Assembly (NCBI GenBank): GCA_002435955.1
Contig: DIWZ01000017.1
Coordinates: 1 to 57,927 of the forward strand
DNA length: 57,927 nt
Reading direction: 5' to 3'
Origin: Pelobacter sp. UBA6093
Lineage (GTDB): Bacteria > Desulfobacterota > Desulfuromonadia > Desulfuromonadales > Syntrophotaleaceae
Below the pieces are notes generated by a model. That model saw only the letters and a program-made list of their open reading frames with translations, made no database searches and was not told where the DNA came from. Both the position numbers and the translations under genes were made by a program. Shown here piece by piece: positions 16,164 through 23,416 of this stretch. Each line of letters begins with the position of its first letter. The first letter of the stretch is position 1.

Positions 16164-17129
16164 TCAAAGTGGCTGGATTCCCTCCGCTGTGTTGCTTTGG
16201 ACATGGCGTGCGGTATGGGCGAAATCATCGACTATGGCGATGATCCTGCGACCGATTTCGCGTTGGGAATCCAGGGTCATGGCACCGATGTGCGGAGTGA
16301 GGACGACATTGGGCAAGTCGGCCAGGGGTGAGATCTGGTTGTCGCCTTCGGCCTGATGAACATCGAGGGCCGCGCCCGCCAATCTCCCCTGCCGCAACGC
16401 CGCGCTCAAAGCGGCTTCGTCGACAATTCCGCCCCTGGCCATGTTGAGCAGGAAACTGCCGGGTTTCATCATCGCCAACTCGGCAGGACCGATGAGGTTG
16501 CTGGTCGAGTCCTTCAATGGGACGCACGTGCACAGGTAATCGGCACTCGACAGGACTGTTTGGAAGTCGGCGAGGCGTATGTGCTTTTTCTTGAATTCCG
16601 CGACCCGTTCTGCAGAAGGGTGCTCAACGCAGCCGAGAACCTGCATGCCCCAGGCCTGCCCCATCTGCCCCAGCAGGGTGCCGATGCTGCCCAGCCCGAC
16701 GATACCGAGGTGCTTGTTGGCCAGTAGATGACCGGTCAATTGATGCTTGGCCCATTTCCCGTCGCGCAGCAGACGGTCCGCGACCAGGATCTGGCGGGAC
16801 AAAGCCAGCATCATTCCGAATGCCAGTTCCGCCACCGCCCTGGCGCCGGGTTCCGGAATCCTGACCAGTTCAAGACGGTGATTGCGCAGGTAGTCCAGGT
16901 CGATATTATCGAGCCCGGACCCAGCTCGAATAAGCAGTTTCAGATCTGGCGCGCAGGCCATGAGGTCGGCGGTGATATGCACTCCGCTACGGAAAATCAA
17001 GGCTTCGCGGTCACGGATCTTTTCTTTCAGCGTATGGGGCTCGTTGCCGTTGCCTTGCACGACATCATGTTTTTGGCGCAAGGTTCGCACTGCTCCGTCA
17101 TCGATCTGGCTTGCTAGCAGGATATTCAT
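16164..17129 (-). CDS. D-2-hydroxyacid dehydrogenase (candidate phosphonopyruvate reductase)
   Basis: A 321-residue NAD(P)-dependent member of the D-isomer 2-hydroxyacid dehydrogenase family. The Rossmann motif GLGSIG is at 145-150. The catalytic residues are R232 (NMARGGIVDE), E261 (DVHQAEG) and H280 (LTPHIGAMT). The family includes SerA, but no ACT or regulatory domain follows. It overlaps the ATP-grasp gene by 4 bp (ATGA, with GGGAGGGAAG before it) and precedes PEP mutase by 21 bp, so reduction of phosphonopyruvate to phosphonolactate is the best guess. Ordinary 3-phosphoglycerate dehydrogenase activity cannot be excluded. Confidence 0.88.
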   Translation of the reverse strand: MNILLASQIDDGAVRTLRQKHDVVQGNGNEPHTLKEKIRDREALIFRSGVHITADLMACAPDLKLLIRAGSGLDNIDLDYLRNHRLELVRIPEPGARAVAELAFGMMLALSRQILVADRLLRDGKWAKHQLTGHLLANKHLGIVGLGSIGTLLGQMGQAWGMQVLGCVEHPSAERVAEFKKKHIRLADFQTVLSSADYLCTCVPLKDSTSNLIGPAELAMMKPGSFLLNMARGGIVDEAALSAALRQGRLAGAALDVHQAEGDNQISPLADLPNVVLTPHIGAMTLDSQREIGRRIIAIVDDFAHTARHVQSNTAEGIQPL

Positions 17130-18352
17130 CTTCCCTCCCCGATTGGCCGATCCGGGCTTCTTTTACGACGTTCGCTTTTGTGGGTAAACAGGCGTGCGGA
17201 GCGCCACAGGTCGCCCCAGAAGGGGCGAGGGTCCGACCATGAAAAAATAGCAAAGGTCTTTTTTCCGCGCACCGATTCCCGCCATTGCCTGAAAGTCAGT
17301 TCCCCCTTGCGCCAGTAATACAACGCCGAGCGCAAGTCCTGGCGGAGGTTGATCCACTTCACTCCTGTGTAACGCTGCTGACGGTTGGCGGGCAGGGGCC
17401 AGCCCAGGGCATCGCAGTACATGGTGTATAGCAGGTCGACGCCGCCGGCTTCGGCGATGGCCGATCTGCCGGTGGGGCGGCAGATATTCGGTTCGACGAT
17501 AAAATAGTCTCCCGAGCGCTGGTCGCGCTTGATTTCCAGGTAGGCGAGGCCATAAAAGCCGACACTTTGAAACAGGCGAAGGGTTTCGCTCAGGACGAAA
17601 TCGTCACGACACTCCTCGCCGAGGGAACTCTGCCCCATTTCCGGAGGCCATTGGCGGAGTTTTCTTGCTACAAAGGTTGCCAGCGGTTCAGAGTCGGCGT
17701 TGAAGTAGGCATTGCACGAGAACAGATTGGCATCCGGACCTTCGATCCAGTTCTGTAAAATGAAGCATCCGGTGGCTGAATTGTATTGCTCGAATGTAGC
17801 GATCAGTTGTTCCGCGGTGGTGATTTTGAAGGCTTTAAAAACGGACAGTTCATTCCACGCGGCGGTTCTGTAGTGCGGTTTGAAAACGCAGGGAAACGCA
17901 ATTTCCCGAGCAGCTTCATCGAGATCGGCGCGGTTGTAAATAAACCAGGTATCGGGAATGCGAAAGCCGGATTGTTGGGCAAATGCATAAAAATGCAATT
18001 TGTCCATCAGCATCTCGACCACCTCCGGTTCCGGCAGGCACAAATGAAACCATGCGGATAGCCGTTGCCGGTTTCGCGAGATCAGCAAAACGTCCTGGTC
18101 GCAGCCGGGATACAACACGGCCTTTTGATCTAACTGCCTGCCGATCATTTCCAGCGCGTCTATCAAATTGTCCTGGCTGAACACAATTTTATGGCAGCAG
18201 TTGGTCCTGCAGTAGGGGTGATCTTGGTTTCCGGAGATGCCGATAACCGGCAGATGATGGCGTTTGGATAGAATCCTGGCCGTTTGAAGACCTTGCATGT
18301 ATTCAAGCCCGGTAACGACAGCTAAGGGCTTATTGTCGCGAGTTGTCTTCAT
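17126..18352 (-). CDS. ATP-grasp carboxylate-amine ligase in the phosphonate locus
   Basis: About 408 residues with the ATP-grasp architecture: an N-terminal nucleotide-like fold (KPLAVVTGLEYMQGLQTARIL), the ATP lysine in FPCVFKPHYRT, the ILQNWIEG strand, and the metal-binding end DYFIVEPNICRPTGRSAIAEA. Such enzymes form amide or peptide bonds through acyl phosphates. First gene of the minus-strand phosphonate run. In-frame starts upstream (TTG 18412, ATG 18388) add a poorly conserved-looking tail; I prefer ATG 18352. The last ~30 residues are very basic (HKSERRKRSPDR). Substrate unknown. Confidence 0.85.
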   Translation of the reverse strand: MKTTRDNKPLAVVTGLEYMQGLQTARILSKRHHLPVIGISGNQDHPYCRTNCCHKIVFSQDNLIDALEMIGRQLDQKAVLYPGCDQDVLLISRNRQRLSAWFHLCLPEPEVVEMLMDKLHFYAFAQQSGFRIPDTWFIYNRADLDEAAREIAFPCVFKPHYRTAAWNELSVFKAFKITTAEQLIATFEQYNSATGCFILQNWIEGPDANLFSCNAYFNADSEPLATFVARKLRQWPPEMGQSSLGEECRDDFVLSETLRLFQSVGFYGLAYLEIKRDQRSGDYFIVEPNICRPTGRSAIAEAGGVDLLYTMYCDALGWPLPANRQQRYTGVKWINLRQDLRSALYYWRKGELTFRQWRESVRGKKTFAIFSWSDPRPFWGDLWRSARLFTHKSERRKRSPDRPIGEGR

Positions 18353-18517
18353 AGCCTGACGCTTTCGGCTGGGGGGATGGAAGAGCATGAACAATAGTCC
18401 GGTAGTCGTCAACCGTGCTGCTCTTCCGAAACCTTAACGTTGTTGGTATTAAAGTCAAGCAGACAGCGTAGTGAGGCGGTTTTAAGGCGGGGGACGGAGT
18501 TTAAAATCGAATCGACC

Positions 18518-18526
18518 TGATATAAT
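18518..18526 (+). promoter_or_regulatory. Extended -10 promoter for the 56-residue peptide gene
   Basis: TGATATAAT gives a perfect TATAAT (18521-18526) with the TGn extension. The -35 region is poor, as is usual for extended -10 promoters. Transcription would start about 28 bases before the ATG at 18561. Confidence 0.6.
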
Positions 18527-18560
18527 CGACAGACACGTTCCGGATAAAGGAGGTGGCTCC

Positions 18561-18731
18561 ATGACTGGGAAAAATAACGATATCAAGGTGTCGGATGCTT
18601 CTGGAGTAAGAAAAGTCGAGTTTCAATATGTTGTCGGTGCCAATCGACCCTACTACTGGAGCTGGTACCGAACCGTGTTTGACGAACCGACAGTGCCGGT
18701 CAAGGTGCCAGTGAAAATTCCACCCAACTAG
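18561..18731 (+). CDS. 56-residue aromatic-rich peptide, divergent from the phosphonate genes
   Basis: A short gene with a near-perfect ribosome site (AAAGGAGGTGG, 4-5 bases before ATG) and an extended -10 promoter upstream, so expression is likely. The product starts MTGKNNDIKVSDASG and has the core ANRPYYWSWYRTVFDEP (three Tyr and two Trp within nine residues) followed by a Pro/Val/Lys end TVPVKVPVKIPPN. There is no signal peptide or membrane segment and no family I know. Its stop overlaps the first base of a repeat half-element. It could be a precursor peptide, a scaffold or simply a small regulator; the sequence does not decide. Confidence 0.7.
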   Translation: MTGKNNDIKVSDASGVRKVEFQYVVGANRPYYWSWYRTVFDEPTVPVKVPVKIPPN

Positions 18732-18760
18732 TTTTCATCCGGAAACGGCCCTTTTCCCCA
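18731..18760 (+). repeat. Half copy of the two-hairpin intergenic element
   Basis: GTTTTCATCCGGAAACGG followed by CCCTTTTCCCC matches one half of the elements at 25141 and 28926. It lies directly behind the 56-residue peptide gene. Confidence 0.75.
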
Positions 18761-18785
18761 ATTTCAGCGGTCGCAGCACAAGGCT

Positions 18786-20330
18786 TTATCGTCCGAACCA
18801 CTTCTTCTTGCCGCTGAAAAGCACGACTTGATTGCGGCCCTTTTTCTTGGCCTGAAACAGAGCCTGGTCGGCGAAACCGATCATTTCGTTTTTGGTATAG
18901 GGCTCCTCGGCCGGCGTCATGGCGAACACCCCGAAACTGGCCGTGACATGGTGCCTTTCGTGCTCATGCTCGAAGGTGTGACGGGCGATCGCCAGACGAA
19001 GTTTTTCGGCTACCGCCTCGGCTTCCTGAATACCGGTCACCGGCAGCACCATGGCAAATTCCTCTCCGCCGTAGCGGGCGAACAGGTCATACTCGCGCAA
19101 TTCTGCGCGACAGACTTCGCAGAACTGACGGAGTACCTCATCGCCGACCTGATGGCCGAAGGCATCGTTGAGCTGTTTGAAATGATCGATATCGACCAGC
19201 ACCAGTGACAGCGAATGCGAGTGACGCCGGGAACGTTTGATTTCCCTTTCGAGAAAGTTCTGAAAGTAACGATGATTGTAGGCCTGGGTCAATCCGTCGA
19301 CGTTGGCCAGCATTTCGAGCTGGCGGTTCTTCTTTTCCAGTTCGGCGGTCAGCAGCTCCAGTTTGACGGTTTTTTCTACCAGGGCCCGATTCATCTCCTC
19401 GTAACTGAGGTTGAGCACGCTTAACTCGGCATTGGCGATCTGCAAGATTTCGGCAATGGATTTCTGCTCGCTGATTCTGAATTCGAAATAGTCGGCAGTC
19501 TGGTTCACCTCGGCGTGAACGGTATCGAGCAGGTTCTTCAGAAACGGCTCTTCCAGGCCAAGCAGTTGCTGAGCCTGCGCAAAAAAGCGTGCGATGATCG
19601 CATCGGGAGTTTTACTGCGATAAACGCCGGATAACAGGCCGGAGAGGTAAACGACGTGGCACAACCGTTGGATGTCAGGCTTGTCTCCGACATAACCGGA
19701 GGGATCGCCATGGTAACGCAGAGGCATCACCAGGGCATCGGGAAAGCCCCAGTTACGCGCCACCTCGCTGCCGATATAGGCGTGATCCACGCCGAGCAGT
19801 TCGGTTTCTGCCTGAATACGATTTTTGCCATCTTCCACGATGGCCTGTTCGACCTGGTGGTATCTGTCAGATAAAGCGCGGGCCAGAATCAGCCCTCCCA
19901 GGTTCTGCAACAGCCCTGCGACAAATGCCTCTTCGGCAGCCTCCTTGTCGATCGCTGCCATCAGTCTGCGCGCAGCCACCGCTTCGGTGAGGGCCTGTTC
20001 CCAAAAACGGGTATAATCGAAACTGCCGCCGGTACTTTGACTGGGTTGCAAAAAGGAAAAAGACAGAACCAGGCTGCGCACGGCATTAATGCCGAGGATC
20101 GAAGAGGCCTGATGAATGGTGACGATGGATTGGGGAAAGCTGTAAAAGGCTGAATTGACCACCTTGAGGATCTTGGCCGAAAGGGAAATGTCCTTGGATA
20201 CCAGTTCGGCGATATCACTGATGGTGGTATCTTCCCTGGCCGTAATGGTAATCAGCCGCGATGCGACGGGCGACAGGGTCGGCAGTACATCCGAATGCAA
20301 AACAGCCTTTAACACGGCCTCTTTATTCAT
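18786..20330 (-). CDS. HDOD-GGDEF signalling protein (putative diguanylate cyclase)
   Basis: A 514-residue cytoplasmic protein. Residues ~1-200 form an HDOD domain (LPTLSPVASRLITITAREDTT; DISLSAKILKVVNSAFYSFP; LLQNLGGLILARAL). A coiled coil at ~290-345 leads to a GGDEF domain with LANVDGLTQAYNHRYFQ, VDIDHFKQLNDAFGHQVGDEVL and the signature ARYGGEEFAMVLP. GGEEF is an active form of the signature, so c-di-GMP synthesis is expected. I start at ATG 20330 with GGAGG upstream, not at 20360. Monocistronic. Input signal unknown. Confidence 0.9.
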   Translation of the reverse strand: MNKEAVLKAVLHSDVLPTLSPVASRLITITAREDTTISDIAELVSKDISLSAKILKVVNSAFYSFPQSIVTIHQASSILGINAVRSLVLSFSFLQPSQSTGGSFDYTRFWEQALTEAVAARRLMAAIDKEAAEEAFVAGLLQNLGGLILARALSDRYHQVEQAIVEDGKNRIQAETELLGVDHAYIGSEVARNWGFPDALVMPLRYHGDPSGYVGDKPDIQRLCHVVYLSGLLSGVYRSKTPDAIIARFFAQAQQLLGLEEPFLKNLLDTVHAEVNQTADYFEFRISEQKSIAEILQIANAELSVLNLSYEEMNRALVEKTVKLELLTAELEKKNRQLEMLANVDGLTQAYNHRYFQNFLEREIKRSRRHSHSLSLVLVDIDHFKQLNDAFGHQVGDEVLRQFCEVCRAELREYDLFARYGGEEFAMVLPVTGIQEAEAVAEKLRLAIARHTFEHEHERHHVTASFGVFAMTPAEEPYTKNEMIGFADQALFQAKKKGRNQVVLFSGKKKWFGR

Positions 20331-20532
20331 AAAAAACCCCCTCCAAAGGGGCTGCTGCACAGTCTGTTGGTTCTCCGGTGGATCATTGAGGTGAAGTTGG
20401 GATTAATCCATAGAAACAATATTATTTCAATTGCTTTCTGGATTTTTGCGGACAGGTCGAAAGGGCTGGCTGAAAAGAAGCGGCGATCTGATTAGGGGCA
20501 AATTGCGGTAACCGGTAGCATGCGTACCTGTT

Positions 20533-21612
20533 TTACCCGATGCGCAGTACGGCCTTTATGGTTTCGCCGCGCCGGACATCGGCAATCGCCTGGTTGATCT
20601 GCCTGAAGTCGTAGAATTGGACCAGCCGATCGAAGGGGAACCAGCCTGACTGGAAGAGACGGATGAGCTCGGGGATGAATAGCCGGGGGATCGCATCGCC
20701 CTGGATGACACTCAGATGCCGGCGGCCTGCCATGGGTTTGGGCATGGCGCCGCCTGCTACAAAAGCTGCGCGGCCCCGCGGTTTCAGCACGCTGGCGGCA
20801 ACCCGTCCCAACTCCAGATCTCCCGTGGTGTCCACGAGGCAGTCGAGGCCGGCGGCAAGCTGGGCGGCAAGATCGTCCTGGCGACTGTCGAGGACGCAGG
20901 TTGCCCCCAGTTCACGCGCCAGTGCCAGACGCGCCGGCTGCCGATCGATGGCGATGATTTGCGATGCTCCGGCAATGCGGGCCGCCATGACCGCTGCCAG
21001 CCCCACGCTGCCGCTGCCGAAGATGCCGACGGACTCGCCCGGTGCTACGGCCAGGGAATGCAGGATGGTGCCGGCCCCGGTCTGCAGTCCGCAACCCAGG
21101 GGCGCCAGCAGGGCCAGCGGCAGAGCGCGGCTGACCGGTACCAGATTGCGCGAAGCGACCAGCGCATGGCTGGCGAACGATGACTGACCGAAAAAATGGC
21201 CGCGCACGTCGCTGCTTCGCAGGGCATTGCTGCCGTCCAGGCGCCGGAAGCCGAAATTGAGCTCAAAAAAGTGCAGGCAGTCAAACGGTCTGCCCTTGCG
21301 GCATTGCCCGCACTGGCCGCAGAACGCGTAAGAGACCACTACCGGGTCCCCCGAACGGAACTTCTCGACTTTCGTTCCGACTGCTTCCACCACTCCGGCG
21401 CCCTCGTGCCCGAGCACTATCGGTCCCATGGTGTCATCCCAGCCGTCCATCATGTCTATATCGGTATGGCAGATGCCTGAGGCCACCAGCCGCACCAGCA
21501 CCTCGTTGCCTCGCGGGCCCTCCATCAGCAGAGATTCGATGGTCAGCGGGCCCCCCCGGCTCCGGAGTACGGCGGCGCTGATGGTATGCTGATCTGCGCT
21601 GTCCTGGTTCAT
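20533..21612 (-). CDS. Zinc-dependent medium-chain alcohol dehydrogenase
   Basis: A 359-residue MDR-family oxidoreductase. The catalytic zinc site (GICHTDIDM with Cys near 48, GHEGAGVVEAVG with His near 71) and the structural zinc loop CGQCGQCRKGRPFDC near 99-113 are complete. The NAD(P) fold has GIFGSGSVGLAAVMAARIAGA with an acidic end (IAIDRQ), pointing to NAD(H). It resembles the aryl-alcohol/benzyl-alcohol dehydrogenase branch. Start ATG 21612 is preceded by GGAG; ATG 21627 is less likely. Substrate unknown. Confidence 0.9.
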   Translation of the reverse strand: MNQDSADQHTISAAVLRSRGGPLTIESLLMEGPRGNEVLVRLVASGICHTDIDMMDGWDDTMGPIVLGHEGAGVVEAVGTKVEKFRSGDPVVVSYAFCGQCGQCRKGRPFDCLHFFELNFGFRRLDGSNALRSSDVRGHFFGQSSFASHALVASRNLVPVSRALPLALLAPLGCGLQTGAGTILHSLAVAPGESVGIFGSGSVGLAAVMAARIAGASQIIAIDRQPARLALARELGATCVLDSRQDDLAAQLAAGLDCLVDTTGDLELGRVAASVLKPRGRAAFVAGGAMPKPMAGRRHLSVIQGDAIPRLFIPELIRLFQSGWFPFDRLVQFYDFRQINQAIADVRRGETIKAVLRIG

Positions 21613-21874
21613 GACAACTCCGATCATTGGACAATGCGTTCTCCGCAGATCTCACCAATTTTCGCAGTAGAATATTCAGATTATACGGTAAAACAATCTT
21701 CGGTAATTTGTGTAATCTGCGGATAAAAACCGATTTCTGCAGTTTATAGGTGATATCGAGCCGTTCGAGGAGAATTCCAACCTTTGATCTTTAAACCTTG
21801 TCTGCCCGAAAACCTCTCAGGTGCTGTCTTCCACTGGAGGTGAGGAACTTGAAATCAGTGCGGAAAAAAAAGAA
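21613..21874. other. Intergenic stretch between alcohol dehydrogenase and ssb
   Basis: No gene seen. On the minus strand a perfect -10 TATAAT (complement at 21680-21685) stands about 65 bp before the dehydrogenase start, with a poor -35. The remainder is AT-rich and unremarkable until the ssb terminator. Confidence 0.5.
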
Positions 21875-21921
21875 AAGCCCCGGAGCGTGGCCATGCCATG
21901 CTCTCGGGGCTTAGATGATTT
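21871..21921. terminator. Intrinsic terminator of ssb (bidirectional)
   Basis: AGCCCCG...CGGGGCT (stem 21876-21911) with an inner GAGC/GCTC helix. The minus strand continues TTTTCTTTTTTTT; the plus strand also reaches a T-run. Confidence 0.88.
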
Positions 21922-21959
21922 TTTTTGTTTTTTTATATACGAAAAATAGAAGGGTTCGA

Positions 21960-22433
21960 CTAAAACGGAATGTCATCATCCGGATTGAAGGGCGGTTCCT
22001 CATACTGGTTTTGCTGCGGGCTTTGCTTTTGCTGGCTGCTGCCGGCAGGACGGTCCTGACGCGGTTCGCGGCGCTGGTAGCTGCCGCCGCCACTGTCGTC
22101 GCCGCCGGCGCGACCGAGCATTTGCATCTGGTCGACGACGATTTCGGTGATGTAGCGCTTGTTGCCGTCACGGTCGTCGTAGGAACGGGTCTGAAGCTTG
22201 CCTTCGATGTAAATCTGTTTTCCCTTGGTCAGGTACTTGCCGCAGATTTCAGCCAGCTGACGCCATACGACGATGTTGTGCCACTCGGTTTTTTCCTGGC
22301 TGTTACCGTCGCGATCTTTGTATTTCTCCGTGGTGGCCAGAGAAAAGTTGGCAACGGCCGTGCCGGACGCCGTGTAGCGCAGTTCGGGATCTTTGCCGAG
22401 ATTGCCTACCAGAATGACTTTGTTAACCGACAT
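21960..22433 (-). CDS. ssb: Single-stranded DNA-binding protein
   Basis: 157 residues, usual SSB length. OB fold MSVNKVILVGNLGKDPELRYTASGTAVANFSLATTEKYKDR..., with EKTEWHNIVVWRQLAEICGKYLTKG. The linker is Gly/Gln-rich and the acidic tip is PFNPDDDIPF, the docking peptide for replication and repair partners. Monocistronic, with a strong terminator. All features normal. Confidence 0.97.
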   Translation of the reverse strand: MSVNKVILVGNLGKDPELRYTASGTAVANFSLATTEKYKDRDGNSQEKTEWHNIVVWRQLAEICGKYLTKGKQIYIEGKLQTRSYDDRDGNKRYITEIVVDQMQMLGRAGGDDSGGGSYQRREPRQDRPAGSSQQKQSPQQNQYEEPPFNPDDDIPF

Positions 22434-22631
22434 GAGCTATAGCCTCCATGGGTTTTTGCGAAAGCATCTTGTTGAACTATGAGATATCTGGCCGAGTCTA
22501 ACGAAAATATTCGGGGGTGTAAAGTAGTCTTTTAAAAAGGTTTGACTCCCCTCGGGCTGCTCCCGTAAACTGACGACTTTAGATATTGATGGCGTCGCAA
22601 AAAGTCCGCCCTCAGGCGTTATAGCGTTTTT

Positions 22632-22657
22632 CTAGGAGTCTGTCGACAAGCTCCTGG
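22632..22657. repeat. Decayed palindrome of MITE-type ends
   Basis: CTAGGAGTCTGTCGACA followed by AGCTCCTGG matches the perfect 26-bp palindrome at 48690-48715 with a few changes on the right arm. It sits in the 275-bp gap between ssb and plsC. Confidence 0.7.
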
Positions 22658-22708
22658 CCATCCCATGAGTTTTGCGAAAGCTTTTAATTTTATCGGGAGT
22701 CAACTGCC

Positions 22709-23416
22709 ATGCTGCGTACATTGTTTTACCTGATTACTTTCGTGCCCTGGACCCTGTTCGTTATCTTCACTGGGTTGCCGATTTCCTTTGTAAGCGAAAG
22801 CGTTCTGCACAGTTATTCCCGATTCTGGGCAATGGTCAGCCTGAAACTGGCGGGTGTTAAGGTGGTGGTGAAGGGGCGGGAAAATCTGCCTTCGGAGGGG
22901 GCGGTGGTGTACATGCCCAATCACCAGAGCAACTTCGATATCCTGGCGTTGTTTGTCAGTCTGCCCGGACATTTTCGCTGGCTGGCCAAGGAAGAGTTGT
23001 TCCACATTCCCCTGTTCGGATTTACCATGCGTCGCTCCGGTTATATTCCCGTCGACCGTTCCAACCGTAAAAAGAGTGTCGAAAGCATGCGCTATGCCAT
23101 CGAACGGATCGCCCAAGGCAATTCGGTGGTGATTTTCCCGGAGGGGACGCGTTCGCCGGACGGGCACCTTAAAGAGTTCAAGGCTGGAAGTTTTACCCTG
23201 GCCATTCAGGCGCAGGTGCCTATCATCCCCATCGCCGTTACCGGCAGCCGGGACGTGATGCCGAAGCACAGCCGCTGGATTCGTGGAGGGGTGATCACCG
23301 TGACGATTTTTCCGGCAGTGCAGACCGCCGGGCGGTCGGTGCAGGAGCGCAATACTTTACTGCAGGAAGTGCGTGACCCCATCGAAGCGGTGGTGGAGAA
23401 GGCTTTACAATCATGA
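22709..23416 (+). CDS. plsC: 1-acyl-sn-glycerol-3-phosphate acyltransferase
   Basis: Second acylation step in phosphatidic acid synthesis at the inner membrane. 235 residues, with an N-terminal membrane segment (residues 3-25). The catalytic NHQSNFD (HX4D, near residue 72) and the substrate motif VIFPEGTRSPDG (near 145) are both present, followed by VPIIPIAVTGS. GGGAG precedes the ATG. The stop overlaps the RNase J start (ATGA), so the two are coupled. Confidence 0.95.
   Translation: MLRTLFYLITFVPWTLFVIFTGLPISFVSESVLHSYSRFWAMVSLKLAGVKVVVKGRENLPSEGAVVYMPNHQSNFDILALFVSLPGHFRWLAKEELFHIPLFGFTMRRSGYIPVDRSNRKKSVESMRYAIERIAQGNSVVIFPEGTRSPDGHLKEFKAGSFTLAIQAQVPIIPIAVTGSRDVMPKHSRWIRGGVITVTIFPAVQTAGRSVQERNTLLQEVRDPIEAVVEKALQS

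Noticed and set aside
18353..18412. Longer start of the ATP-grasp protein (TTG 18412 or ATG 18388)
   Set aside because: Added residues lack family resemblance; TTGACG here may instead be a promoter element. Not fully excluded.
22672..22860. 62-codon open frame before and within plsC
   Set aside because: Overlaps plsC in another frame and has no ribosome site; plsC is complete from 22709.
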